The notes under the pieces are model-generated. The model made no database searches, was not told where the DNA came from, and saw nothing but the letters and a program-made list of their open reading frames with translations. From Unio delphinus (taxonomy: Eukaryota > Mollusca > Bivalvia > Unionida > Unionidae): a DNA stretch of 64,000 nt. Shown piece by piece: positions 45,937 through 58,197 of the stretch (its first letter is position 1; each line of letters opens with the position of its first letter). The position numbers were made by a program, and so were the translations under genes. Where the stretch lies: the NCBI GenBank assembly GCA_029339505.1, contig JAQISU010000167.1:86001-150000 (forward strand). The letters run 5' to 3'.

Positions 45937-46341
45937 ATGGTCCGAGTAGTAAATTCACGATTACCAGTTTATGAAATAACCTACGGAGATGGACTTGGTG
46001 ATGTTGTTCGGGGTTTATTTACCAGGATAGCACCAAAAGCAATGCCAATTGCAAAACAACTATCAATGAAAGCTATCGATGTTATTCGCGACAAGGCTCC
46101 TAGCACAATCGGTGATCTTGCCGGTAAAGTGTTTTCTGCGGTCTAGGACAGAATTTTACGGTTATTACGACGCAAAAAACAACTGAAATTACCATCTACT
46201 GCAGTTATGCCTGCAAATGAAAGTAAAATAATAAATGAGGCCGCAACCCATAGATTAATCGATCTGGCTGATGCATCGTTAAAAGTAAAAGAAGATAACA
46301 TAACCGCTAGACTGATACCAGGAAGTGGTCTTCGTAGATAA
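45937..46341 (+). pseudogene. Glycine-rich minor capsid (PY-like) gene, element B
   Basis: Starts MVRVVNSRLPVYEITYGDG and ends ARLIPGSGLRR, 134 codons with a single in-frame TAG (46,144-46,146); otherwise open in one frame. GDGLGDVVRGLF near the start, then IAPKAMPIAKQLSMKAI, basic LRLLRRKKQLK, then an Ala-rich tail. Homologous along its length to 16,517-16,945. The MCP gene that follows in element A is missing here: hAT-like and gypsy sequence begins within 100 bp. Confidence 0.78.
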
Positions 46342-46394
46342 TGACAATTTAGGTCATAGTAATTACAATAAAATTGCGCGATTATCAATATTAT

Positions 46395-46483
46395 TTAACG
46401 TTGCAAGCCTCATTTTGGCGCTCCTGTACCTTGGCGCCCGGGTACATATGTACCCCCCTGCCCCACCCCTAGCTACGCCTCTG
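46395..46483 (-). mobile_element. hAT-like element end fragment
   Basis: Read inverted, the edge is CAGAGGCGTAGCTAGGGGTG followed by a G-rich stretch, the well-known 'CAGxGGCGTAGCTAGG' terminal repeat type of hAT non-autonomous elements. Only one end is recognised, so it is a fragment lying between element B and the gypsy remnant. Confidence 0.6.
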
Positions 46484-47420
46484 TCTTCAAGACAGCTTTG
46501 AGTGTGCCATTAAAGTTTTCGACTTTTCCATTGGATTGTGGCCTGCAAGGAGAGATTGGTATCCTCTTGATGTTCAACATGTTGTAGAGTTCTTTTAGAA
46601 CAGTACTTGTGAAGTTGGTCCCCTTTGGTCTGTAAAGATAATTTTAGGTATACCAACCCAACTAAATAGGCCAATTAAAGCCACGGACACTGTTTTGACA
46701 TCGATGTCCTTCAAAGGAATTGCTTCCGGATACCGGGTGGCTTCATCTACGATGGTTAGTATATAATTGTTCCCAGCCTTTATGTGCTGTAGTGTGATAA
46801 CGATAACCATCGCAATCTTAACAAAAGGGTCAAATACATCTGTTGGACACACCATTGGAGCTTTCTCATTCCATGTTCTCCTTGCCTTTTTTGACAGATG
46901 TCACAAAACCTGACGTGCCTCTGAATATCCCCAAAAATTCCTAGCAAAAGAAACGCAGATGTTATTCTTGCTTTTGTTTTGTCCTTTCCTAGATGACCAG
47001 CAAGAGGTTTATCATGCACCAGCTCCATTACTACTTGACGTAACTGCTTTGGCACTGGTACTGAAAAATTAATTCTACTTTAATATTGTCCAGCTGATCA
47101 AGCGACAGGTTCTTGTCATCAGCCTCATCTTCACGATAGATATCATCCTCGTCCTAATCGGAACCATGATCACTATGTCCGAAACAAAGTCTATATGGAT
47201 CCAGATTATCCAGTTTTAGTGTTTGGACCCCACTTTTTGTTTCTTTCACTTTCTTCCGTTTCCATAGTCCCTTTTTGAATGTCCATCCCAGCAGCGCTTG
47301 TACGTCCAAGTCAGATACCGACTCAGCCTGGACATGACCCTTGTAGTATGGCGTGTCTGATTCTCCCATGGCTAACTTCGCCTCAACCGGTTGTCCATAT
47401 GCGGTGTAGAGTGTCAAGTT
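46484..47420 (-). pseudogene. Gypsy protease-integrase remnant (Gmr1-like order)
   Basis: Right to left: the C-terminal half of a retropepsin (47,154-47,417: MTLYTAYGQPVEAKLAMGES, then SDLDVQALLGW); an acidic linker (about 47,070-47,150); the integrase zinc-binding domain (46,780-47,055: HLGKDKTKARI, CDICQKRQ); and the core (46,595-46,855: YILTIVDEATRYPEAIPLKD, IFTDQRG) continuing in another frame to NGKVENFNGTLK with the catalytic Glu near 46,510. No RT or RNase H lies between protease and integrase, unlike most Ty3/gypsy elements. Truncated on both sides. Confidence 0.85.
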
Positions 47421-47497
47421 TTGCCCTTAAATGATCCATAACTTATTGACAAGGTCCTCACGTGACATGGTCGTTTCTACATCTGTATCTTACCTGT

Positions 47498-47632
47498 ATA
47501 CATACATACATACATACATACATACATACATACATACATACATACATACATACATTCATACATACATACATACATACATACATACATACATACATACATA
47601 CATACATACATACATACATACATACATACATA
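47498..47632. repeat. (ACAT)n microsatellite
   Basis: About 33 units with one TTCA interruption near 47,554. Confidence 0.97.
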
Positions 47633-47639
47633 CTCTAAC

Positions 47640-48900
47640 AGAGCATAACAAAACATGAAGCACTAAGAAAAATGGTACATTCTTTTCTATTATATCAAGG
47701 TAGAAGTAGAACAATACGTTCCTAAAATATATTCCTTTATTCTCTTATTTTTATAATGAAATCGTTCTTATTTTATTCTGCTCAATAAGGTTGTATCACT
47801 TTGTACACCTGGAAATCAGAGTTTTGTGTGAAAAAGTTGATTGGAGTAATCTCGAAGTGACAGCAGATACTAATGCATGCAAAAATCCTATTAAACCTAA
47901 ACCAGTACACTGTCAAACATTAATCCAATTTAATGTATATTGCACAAATACAGAATCTGATAATCACGTTTAATCATTTAAACATGAACAATTTAAAGAC
48001 ACAATTTATCTAATGTCAGTGATGCATTAAATATAGATGAGAAAGACCAACGATTGTAATAGGGGTGTAGTACCGGTGGTTATCAAACTGCATTTTATCA
48101 CAAAGTTTCATTGTTTGAGGTATGTGTATAGAACGCAATATGTCGTCATCGTGTGCTAATAACAAAAGGTTAATATAAACCAGAATCGTGTAATATATAG
48201 GTCAAAGCGACATTCACATATTGTAAGAGTGTAGTCCTAATGACGTTACATAAAGTGAATAAGTTTTATGATACAATACAATTAAAAGATTTGGCAGAAA
48301 AATAATGTTTAGTTTTAAGAACACATTCTTCACACCACAGAGGTTAATTTGTGGTTCTTGAAGAAACGAACTCTGTAAATAAGATGTAGCTGGTGTATTT
48401 AACGGAATGATGATCACATCCTTATAGTCGATGCCTGCAAAAGCGGCAACCAAAAATTCTTCCCAACCCACTGTCACTTTTTGCAGTCGACGTTGCCGAA
48501 TCAACGTTTTCTTAGCTCAGGAAAGTGTCTGTATGGCCACTCACTGTAATTCTGTTAAATATAAATTTCCTTTAAACATATTTCCGTCCCTTGTCTCCCA
48601 ATTTATAGACATTCACGCAGTCATGAAGTGACAGGAGACGTTCGGTTGCCTAGTTAGGTAAAAAAATAAAATGTCAAATGTGCGTTGTTGTTTTATTATC
48701 CAATGAAAACCAAATATAACATCACTTATCTGTTTGGACAGTATGCGATGTTCCAAACAAGTGATCATAAACCGTCAATTGGTTACACTGAACTGGCTTT
48801 AGTAATTGAAAAAGCGGGTGCTGGATAGTAATTTAAATACGGTGCTAGATAGTGGGTCATTTGATTGTAGAGTAATGTGTTGGATTCTATATGAATATTT
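47640..48900. other. Gene-less stretch
   Basis: Short frames at 47,791, 48,214 and 48,431 have no recognisable motifs. Confidence 0.45.
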
Positions 48901-48925
48901 TAGCATTGTATTTTCTTTTGTTCCT

Positions 48926-51000
48926 TTAGTGAACCATCTGAGCCCAGTTCGAATCCATGACCTCATCAATAGTTACCGAAGAATAAAAATGACTATAAAA
49001 ATGGTGTATTTCATTTAAACTTTCAGTTGTATTTGAAATAATTACATCGTTATCATCAATCAATTCGTTGATTACAATATTGTGGTGTCGATATTTTTCA
49101 AGACTTAGAACGTATTTAGTATTTATATCGCTTTCAATCGTACTTTTTGCCTTAGATAATATAGATCTCATAATTTAGGTTTCTTAGTGCCTTAACTGTT
49201 TTTTTTTAGTTCTTCACATTTGTAAATGTTATATGATTCTTTATTAGCAACTATTTCTGAAAATAATTTTAATTTATTTTGCATTTTAAAATAGTCTTGT
49301 AATTTTTCCTTATTTATTCTTGTACAGAATACTTAGGGACTTTTTTAATTTACATATTTTACATTATCCGACTAAATGAGTTGTTCACATAAATACATTT
49401 TTCAGTTTTTTCCTTGGCAAGAATTGAGTTCACTCTCTGTGCATATTCTTCCTCACAAAGAACATTGTTTTTAGTGCCCACAATATGAACCCTGTTTCCA
49501 CTTTGCATATATTTAGTTTAAGGTATACGAAAGAATGATCGCTAAAGAATATGTATCTGCATAGTAAATATTTTGCACACAATAATGAAATTTTGAAGAA
49601 AATCAAAATTAATATATTCTACTATGCTTCATTTCGCACTTCTGGAAAAAAGATGAGTGCCAGGATTTCGTTGTCTCGATAAATCGGAAATATTCCTATC
49701 ATAAATAATTTTATAAAGCTCACGAACAGCTACATTATGAATATGTAGCGTTTATATCGATCAATTCCTGCTAAAGCTGTATTAAAATCACCAGCCAAGA
49801 TAGTGCCATCACTCGTATTATTGTGAAAATGTTTTTAGTTTCATGAAAAGTTATACCTTCCCCACACAACATTTGGAGCACAAATATTGATTAAATCGAT
49901 CAAGCTATCATCAATAAATATTTTAAGATGCAAAATTCTACCCTTTTTAATCATTTCTTGTGTCACCTGAATTTTCAATTTTCTCACTACTTAAACAGTT
50001 ACACCCACCCTCCTATTGTCGGTATTACTATAAATATATTTCAGTTTCAAAACACATACTTTTATCAAACTCATCAACCCAAAAGTTTTCTTGCAATAAT
50101 AAAAGATAACCTCTTTTCTCTTTAAATATTTCTAAATCAGTCTTTAGTCAAATCTCGCAAGTGATTTACATTTAGAGATATACTATTTAAAGCCATGATA
50201 ATGATGTGTCTATTGCAAACATTAAATAGTGTTGAATGTTTTATCATTTCTTAATAGTTTTCGTCGCATTCTATTTATTTTCAGGTTAGCTAATGGGTTC
50301 AACCTTCTTCTCTTCTGTACTATTTTGAAATTGCCTATATTAGTACCGTTGTATTAACATTTCTTAGCATTGCTTGATCTTTCAACGTCTTCAACCACCA
50401 TCCTGTTATCACCTAAATCTGACACTGATCCATCACTAATAGAATGTTTGTTGTTTACCTCTTCTTCAGATTCTATTTCTGCATTGGTCATTTCTGATTC
50501 TTTCATTTTCTTCCCCTCCTTATTGCATTCTCAATGCCTTCTTTATCATATTCCCCAATCCTCTGTAACTCCTATATTTCTTCCCTCGTAACATCATCAA
50601 CTTGCATGTGACATAATAAATGTTCTCTCTGTAACACGTACATGTTTGTGTCTCTATATATGCTACTTTCTTGTTTGGTATAGTGACTTCATACAAATTT
50701 GCACCTTTGGATACGACTGCATAGACCAACATATCTCCGGTTTATTCTTCGACACTTCTAATAGTATAACTTTTCTTGATCTCCTTCACATCTATAGCAT
50801 TAATCACCACTGTACATTCCTTTCACAAACTACAAGAGGCCCATGCCCTTCTATCAATGTGACATGCTCTGCTAATTGTTTGCTTGAGTCATTGGAATTT
50901 AGAATCAGCTCCCAGTATATATATATGCAATCACAAAAATCTCAAAATCGTACATGTGACAAATTTAATCAGAAAGACAGTCTTATCAAGGAAACAAAAT
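48926..51000 (-). mobile_element. L1/Tx1-like LINE, 5' half, decayed
   Basis: Right to left: possible ORF1 remnant (about 50,520-51,000, weak); ORF2 start near 50,195 reading ALNSISLNVNHLRDLTKD; an endonuclease with DGTILAGDFNTALAGIDRY (49,830-49,770), the GDFN motif of APE-type LINE endonucleases, and HNVAVRELYKI; then a block at 48,926-49,171 with YVLSLEKYRHHN and ESLNEIHHFYSHFYSS, the L1-type linker between endonuclease and RT. The RT itself is absent. Many stops. Confidence 0.7.
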
Positions 51001-51065
51001 GAAAATTAACAGAGCGATCATTGACAGTAATTTCCTTTTGATGTCACAACAGGAATTCCTCTTTG

Positions 51066-51120
51066 GTATGACTCGGCTAGGGTTCAAGTGAACGCTCAAA
51101 CCATTAGGCTACCAAAGACA
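51066..51120 (-). mobile_element. SINE head fragment
   Basis: CTTTGGTATGACTCGGCTAG followed by GGTTCAAGT and CAAACCATTAGGCTACC matches the tRNA-like head of the 5.9-kb SINE family; the body is missing. Confidence 0.65.
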
Positions 51121-51442
51121 AGAACCAGTAAACCTAACTACAACATTACATACATACAGTAAGGGTGAAATAATACTGAAAATAGAAGAAAAAAAGACCT
51201 CGCCCGATATTTTCGAAAAGTTAACCATCCTTTTATGTAAAAACATGCTATTAGTATCCGAAGGTGTAACATTATACATGTGTGACTGACCAATCAGAAC
51301 CCTCTTTGCATGAGTCATAGTTCCACTGGTACCTGTCTCTTTGATAGCACTCTGTGTTAAGACCTTACTGTAGTCATTTGTATGTATTAAAGTTAGAACA
51401 CGGGGACTCATCTCATGTATTAACGGCATACGAGTTGGCCAG

Positions 51443-51694
51443 CGCTTTTATCGTCAAGTAGCAACAAATGTCAAAAATTGTATTAAAAAAGAATTCATTT
51501 GCAATTTACGAATAACTGACATTTCTGACACAGCTCAGGTAGCAGTTTTCGCTCGAGCTATAAACGATAATTTTGAAGTCATTGAAGAACTTCAAGGACT
51601 TGAATGGATGCATGCGACTACCAATGGGATTGATCTGCTTGAAACTTTAAAATTATGTCTAGAGAAAAACAACACAGACAGCTTTGTGCCCTGA
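51443..51694 (+). pseudogene. hAT transposase fragment (GTF2IRD2/ZBED-like)
   Basis: An open + strand stretch reads KKEFICNLRITDISDTAQVA, then RAINDNFEVIEELQGLEWMH and TTNGIDLLETLK, then stops at 51,692. This is the conserved region upstream of the catalytic domain in hAT transposases of the GTF2IRD2/FAM200 group. No start, BED finger or catalytic core is nearby and no terminal repeats were identified. Confidence 0.75.
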
Positions 51695-51699
51695 CATTG

Positions 51700-52370
51700 A
51701 TAAACTGGCATCTGAACTTCAGTGAATGGTTGTGATGTACAGTTACAATTATGAATTAATTATATCGGTTTTCGAAACTGATTTAAAACTGTTAAATGAA
51801 CATTTAACAAAAATGACTGTAATGACTGTAGTGTAGGACTGACACTGACTGCTTTTAAAGTTTTAGAATTTGGTTGCTGAAAGTTAATAAATTTAAGAAT
51901 GATATTACACGATTTTTATAGTTTTACAAACATCGAAATACATTTATAATTTTGCAACATTGGGGCTCGCTTAATTACCAAACATAGTAGATATGGACAT
52001 CTACTTGAAAAGCTTCGGAACCAATGAGCATGTAACCTATTTGGAATTACAAGTTGAAGTATTATTATTTGTTATCATTTATATGCATTAAATGCAGCTT
52101 TCATTCAATACGAAGGTGTTCATATTGATGTTTGATGCATAAAATGATGAAATAACTTCCCTTTATATATTGCATTTAAAATATTTAACTATCTTACTGA
52201 ACCTAAACAGACAATTTGCTTGAAGGGTGCGGACAAGGTTTTCGTAAAATATAGAGACGTTGTGGCTAACATCGATATTTCTAATTGCAAAAATTATCTT
52301 CTTAAATAAATATCAAATTTATTGTAACTCTATTCCAATATAAAGGTGTTAAAACTTTTGTGTGAAGGTC
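51700..52370. other. Gene-less AT-rich stretch
   Basis: No coding motif or repeat family recognised. Confidence 0.5.
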
Positions 52371-52374
52371 TTCA

Positions 52375-54100
52375 TTATTGATGTGGTCTATATAAGAGAT
52401 GCCAAGGATGGTTCTGTAGCATCTCATTTCATGTGCCTAGATTCTTCGTTGTAATTTTTCAGGCTTCACATAAATACAAACAGATTGAGATGATTAGTGC
52501 TCTCGATAGTCTGATTTTAGCTTTCATACAGATATTCTTGTCTCTCTAGATGGGTCTTAGCTTTGACATGGCTGCTCTTGTTTATGCCGCGAGTGACAAA
52601 ATATCTGCTCTTGATCCCTTTTCAGTGATTATGGAACCAAGATATTTGAATTGACCCAATATTTCCAGTGACTGTCCACTGACTTTAATCTTGGCTGAGA
52701 TTTGTTTGGCAGTAGTTGTCATCAAATTTGTCTTCTCCGCGCTAATCTCCATGTCAAATTGCGATGATGTTTCATCCAGTGTTTTCACTAAGGTGGCAAG
52801 CTCGTCTTCACTGCCTGCCAGCACATCAATGTCGTCTGCAAAACGGCGGTCATTGATGTTACGCCCTCCAATGACCACTGTCCTACAGTGGTTTTCCAGG
52901 GATTCGCTCATGATACGCTTTAAGTATGTATTGAAAAGCTTGGGTGACAGGAGACAGCATTGACCTACTCCTACTTTAGACTTGAACCAGTCCACCACAG
53001 AACCTCGAGCAATTACTGCATTGGTAGCCTTGGCGTACAGCTGCTTAATGCTATTGGTCTACCAATGTTGTGCTTCTTGGCCCACAATGCCTCATGCCAC
53101 ACTCTGTCAAAAGTCTTTATGGAAATCTATGAACATATGATAAGATGTCTTGTTGATGATGCGTGTACGTTTCGCACAGAACCCTGCGATTGAATATTTC
53201 TTCTGTTGTGCTTCTTCCACTCTGGAACCTTGACTGTTCCTCAGCGATTAATTATTCTCTTTGTGGCTTGAGTCTGTTCAAGATGATCTTCAGCATCACC
53301 TTACTAGCATGGCTGATCAAACTAGTAGGGGGGGGGAGTGTTATAATCAGTGATTGGGTCTACTGTGATGGCCATTCACCTGTCTGCCATATCTTGCTGC
53401 AGATATTGTTAGTAGCTCTATAACTGATTTCCCCACCCAACCCCAATTCTTGACAAATTCAGCTGGGATTTTGTCTAATTCAGCCTTCCAATTCTTCAGT
53501 GCTCTTATTGCTGACTCCATCTCTTCATTAAGATCGGGGCTATCATCATCATCATTTGTGGAGTTTGGAACTTAAAAAGGTCTCCTGTGGATGAATGTTT
53601 GTAGAGTTCTTTACAATACTCAGTCCATCTTTCTGCATTGTCACTTGCTTCTGTGAGGCAGTTTCCATTTTCGTATTAAATGGTACTGACTCTTGGTTGC
53701 TTCTGTCTGGTGAGGTCTTTCACAATTTGGAATGCCTTTTTTGCTGTTATTTATTGTCAGACTCATATCTATTACTGTGCACTTTTGTTTATATTACCCT
53801 GGAGGTTTTTGTAAAACTGCAATATTTCTTCATAATCATGATCAGTGCTGGAGCCTAGACCTGGATAATTGTAATGTTAAAAGGAGATGCTTTCGAACAA
53901 ATGGAGATGATTCTGCTAGATATAGGGCGACATTCAAGCACAGATCCCTTGATGGTTTTGTTTACAAGGAAGCCTACTCTAATGTTCCTGGTGGCGATGG
54001 CGATGCTGTCTCTCGCTCTGAATTTATGCAACGTTCCAGTACCAGTAGTCACCAGTCACCAGTCACCTCCGTCCTGTTGCACAACGGTCCTTTCTGACCC
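52375..54100 (-). mobile_element. LINE with endonuclease and RT fragments
   Basis: Right to left: endonuclease piece (53,855-54,052: VGFLVNKTIKGSVLECRPIS, then SPFNITIIQV); linker (53,580-53,740: ENGNCLTEASDNAERWTEYC, KELY); RT N-terminus (53,400-53,560: KNWKAELDKIPAEFV); RT core (52,582-52,998: KVGVGQCCLLSPKLF, then RRFADDIDVLAG as the catalytic motif, MEISAEKTN, FKYLGSIITEKGS); and a frame-shifted tail to about 52,380. A deletion between endonuclease and linker and several frameshifts inactivate it. The RT resembles the I/Nimb-type group, distinct from the LINEs at 5.5-8.3 and 48.9-50.2 kb. Confidence 0.87.
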
Positions 54101-54129
54101 GGGCGACGACCTATACGGTATTTAAACTG

Positions 54130-55379
54130 CAGATTTGTCCAGCATTATCAGTATGTTTTGGGCAAATCTCGTCTGGCGGAGCACATCGCTCTCCAGACCA
54201 AGGAGTTACCAGAAGGGGCTGTAGTACATCCTCCAACTGCCTTAGGGTCTCCACTCAAAATTTTCTTTTAGGATTTACTCCCTTGGACTTTGGCTAACCA
54301 AAGCCGACATGCAAGGAAGCAGGACACACGTGTATTGGCGTGTTTGTCCATTTCCCGACAAGATAAAACATCTGACACTGCCCACAATGAATATCAATTG
54401 TAGAATAATTCTCAATACATCGACAGCGGAAGGGATGCAAAATAGCACAAATTTATAATGGATTTGAGGAGGCAAAGTGAACCGTATATTAAGTTTGCAA
54501 GCAAAAGCTAACAAACTGTTTCACCTGTTGATGGCAACGGATGGATACAGGCAAACTTTATTTACCTTTGTTTATATAATATAAACCACAAAAAAAATTC
54601 ATCTTTGTGACGAGAGGATTTGGATTTAGAATATCATATAATCCAAACATTAATGTGATCAGGGACTATATTCAAACAAATACCAAGAGAATGTATGCAA
54701 GAACTGGTAAATAAAATAGCAATTGCAGCACAGAAATGCACATGACAACAACAACAAAAAAAACAGATATACCAAAGGACTATTCAGATAAAGAAATACC
54801 CATTAAACGTGAGAACAAAAGACCAAGGAAAACAAAGACAATATCCCAAAACTAACAGAAGTTCGCTTACATATCTGACTAAGATTGTGACTTTTAATTT
54901 ATAGCTTCAGTTACTAGCTGGATTTGAAAATAATATTAGCCTTGAACTGTGGACTAGCCTCAGAAAAATATATAATTATGCACTAATAGCAGGTAATGTG
55001 TTTACTGATAGTGAAATATCGTAACTACAATAGAATTAAATGCAATAATAGCAAAATCATCACAAGGTACACTATACTTAAGGAATGGCCTAAACTAATT
55101 GAATTGTTCAGGGTGACAATTTTGCACTCCAAACTGCTGATAGAGGTATCAAAAAACGGATTATAAAAAAGTGAAGCATACGCATGGTTCTTAAAAACAG
55201 CAGTAAATAAATAGGCTTTCATCAGATATCTGTGAGATAGAAAAAACACTTATTTTTTATTTCAATTACATTCACTGACAAGAACATTTTTAGTACTTAT
55301 GTGTTCCATATATAGAAGATTCCTATTATGTCACTCAATTCAAAGAATTCAAAGTTCTTTCATGCCAAGTTACATCATG
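54130..55379. other. Mostly gene-less; left part may be LINE 5' region
   Basis: Up to about 54,530 the GC content is higher and may be LINE leader. The rest is AT-rich with no recognised gene. Confidence 0.4.
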
Positions 55380-55385
55380 TTTATT
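55380..55385 (-). terminator. Poly(A) signal after minus-strand TSR exon
   Basis: AATAAA on the minus strand about 50 bp past the stop of the TSR exon, mirroring the arrangement at 33.9 kb. Confidence 0.5.
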
Positions 55386-55435
55386 ATCGATTCACAAACA
55401 ATATAGAGATATGGCTGGTACATCTGTGTCTGGTT

Positions 55436-55656
55436 TCAACTTATTTCACATGGGAATTCTCCGCCGCAGGCGTCTTGTTCGGAATTTTCACCTTGACAAG
55501 TGGGAGGATTCGTTGGGCAAGTATGTGTCCTAATACGCACTCCAGGTATACCGAAACACGTCGAGGAACAAGCGCTCCAAAGGCCCCATTCCGACCATTG
55601 TGCAGTTACAAAGCTCCATTCAGACCACTGTACAACTCTAACTGACTTTTTTCCAC
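55436..55656 (-). CDS. Terminal exon encoding a thrombospondin type-1 repeat
   Basis: Acceptor TTTATTTCCTCAG, then a phase-1 start and 73 codons to TGA. The TSR reads QWSEWGLWSACSSTCFG, VRIRTHTC, PPTC, DAC and FPC, six cysteines as in 33,668-33,852, with the same CSSTCFG and 'C-P-x-N-P-P-x-C' layout. Unlike that copy it carries an extra VQWSEW about twelve residues before the main Trp ladder, as if the start of the repeat had been duplicated. Upstream exons should lie at higher coordinates and are not recognised. Probably a paralogue of the 33.7-kb exon in the opposite orientation. Confidence 0.85.
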
Positions 55657-56634
55657 CTGAGGAAATAAAATATAATCATAGTCCATAATCTATCAATTTG
55701 ACTGTCGTTCTGTTTATTTCTAAATCGTCCACTGTATCAATCGTTGAGGCAATCAGTGAATCACTCCATAGATCACGTCTTTCGATTTAATTCATATATT
55801 TATGTAATCATGTTTTGCATATGTATATCTTCAGTTTTGTAACTTCTGGTACATAATTTCTTTTTCTTTATTTAAACTGGTTTATGAACGAAAATTGTAG
55901 TGATAGTGTAGTGATTATCTATAGTTGAATTTTGTGTGTGCATCGGGTATATTTTAAGATAATACAGAACGTAAAATTGCATAGGATCTATAAATAGATA
56001 CCTTTAATATGAGTTTGTAACAGAATATTACCCCACTGCTCATTACTCCCTGTTTAATAACCCCTTCCCGTCTATTACTAAATGACATAATTTATATACC
56101 CCCAGAAAAAATGTTTAAAAAATTTAAATCAAAACAATTTATTGTAAATTTTAACTTTAGTTAAAATTTATCAGCCTTGAAAACATATACTTGTCCTGGA
56201 ATATTCAATATTAAGTTCATTACATAATAATGTTTATGTACAATACAATATTTTATATTGATGTGATTACGGCTGAATTTTATGTATGAGCCCTCACAAT
56301 TATTCGAAGTGCGCTATATTGTTCATATCAAAATGTTCGTAATCCGAGCATTGCAGTCATGACATTTCGAGTTAATTCTGCTTGATGTCCTTCAAGTCGC
56401 TAAAAAATTATTACGTTCAAAAATGATTGATCTCTTTAAAAAATTGTCAAAAAGCGCCAAATGTTTGAATAATCAGCAACAACGGCACATTGTATTTTGT
56501 TATGCCAAAGGAGAAAACACAGCAATAAGATTTTAATTCCTATTTTGGAGTCATCCTTTTTCTATATTTCCTGTTGTAACATCCTTATATCTTAATTGAT
56601 AGGAAAAGCATGTGTTTGGACTGTTCAGTGGAAA

Positions 56635-56635
<1 letters not shown>
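55657..56635. other. AT-rich stretch, likely intron of the TSR gene
   Basis: Nothing recognisable; it lies on the 5' side of the minus-strand TSR exon. Confidence 0.45.

Positions 56636-56683
<48 letters not shown>
56636..56683. repeat. (GT)n microsatellite
   Basis: Perfect GT run of about 24 units directly beside the SINE tail. Confidence 0.97.
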
Positions 56684-56686
<3 letters not shown>

Positions 56687-56988
56687 AGGATTTTTAAAAT
56701 AGCTTTAACAATTTTTCATATCACTACCATGTCTGCAGTGAGGTAGTTTATAGTGATGTCTAGCACTAGCGCATCATGCCGCAGATATGTAGCATGATGT
56801 CCCACCCAGTCACATTATCATGACACCAGACCTACTAGTCCTAACAGTAACCTTTTAATGCTGCGCGCCAAGTAAGGCAGCTGTTAGTATCATTTTTGTA
56901 AGTCTTTGGTATGACTCTGCCGTGGATCGAACACACGACCTCCTGCTCCCACGGCGGTCGCTCAAACCACTAGGCATTCTGAGCGGTT
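56684..56988 (-). mobile_element. tRNA-derived SINE, 5.9-kb family
   Basis: Aligns along its length with 5,918-6,236: tail GGATTTTTAAAATAGCTTTA, body with GCATGATGTCCCACCCAGTC, head with GGATCGAACACACGACCTCC. More diverged than the 5.9-kb copy; target duplications not identified. Confidence 0.9.
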
Positions 56989-58130
56989 ATAAAATATAAA
57001 GTTTTGATTGGACTATAATAGTACTGACAACGTCAAGATTCTTGGCTGACCAGTACATTTCGGATTCTAAAGTCTATACGGGACTATATCTATACTATCC
57101 ATTCTAGTGACACGAAACATTAGGTCATAGCTTATTTGAACTCTTTGAAATAATCGAAAATAATTTTACAATACGTACATTAATCTTACTGGAAAGGCCT
57201 ATTCCAACAATCATTTATTCTGCTGGAGATATGGATGAAATATTTTGAATAGTAAAGCTGATTAAATCTCTTGTGAAATGGTTCAATGAACAAACCTCAA
57301 GAATCATAAATATAATTGTTATCCAGTATAAAGTCAAGAACGTTCAGCAAACCAAAGGAATATTCGACTTTTCGACTTTATTACTGATATTGAGAAAATT
57401 CATTGCGAACACACTTATATTAATACGCTATCTATTGGATATCCAAGAACTAAATGGATATCCAAATGCATTATATGACCTCTAATGACTTCAAAGTGAT
57501 CCTACGCAATAAAATGTAGATCTTATTTTTACATTACGGACATGTGTACATGTATTATCAGTATATGTACACATCACCACCTGAATTCTGCGAATGAAAC
57601 TTTTGTAGTTCTTTCCATCTTCATGTATAGGTAACTCTAGTTTCAAAAGACGTAAGAAAGCGGCCTTTTAATAGTATACATATATCGTTAAACAGTACTA
57701 AATAGATCCAAGCATCACCTTATATCCTCTCCAGAATCATCAAAAAAGTCCAAAAGATCGTTTAAAAATCATTTTGTATGGCATACAAATCTATTCGAGT
57801 CATATATATGTGCCATCCAAAGTCATTCGCAAAGGTTTCTGTGTTAATTAGGTCTCACTAGACCTTCAACACCAAAACAGCAAAACTGTCCAAGTATTGT
57901 CAAAATCGAAAAAGATCATATATGTATTCATCAATAAATATATTTACTGAATATCTTTAATCAACATCAAGCGGTTTTGTGTAATAACAAGCTAGCTGGT
58001 ATAGTCAAACTAGAATACATACGTACCAGCAGACAACATTTAGAATGTTCCCTCTGCTTTATTTTCAAAATAAATAGTATATCATCTTTAGTTGTAGATC
58101 CGAGACAAGAAATACAAACTAAAAACACAT
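56989..58130. other. Gene-less AT-rich stretch
   Basis: One 70-codon frame (57,273-57,485) has no motif; nothing else recognised. Confidence 0.5.

Positions 58131-58197
<67 letters not shown>
58131..58197. repeat. (GATA)n microsatellite
   Basis: About sixteen perfect GATA units. Confidence 0.97.
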
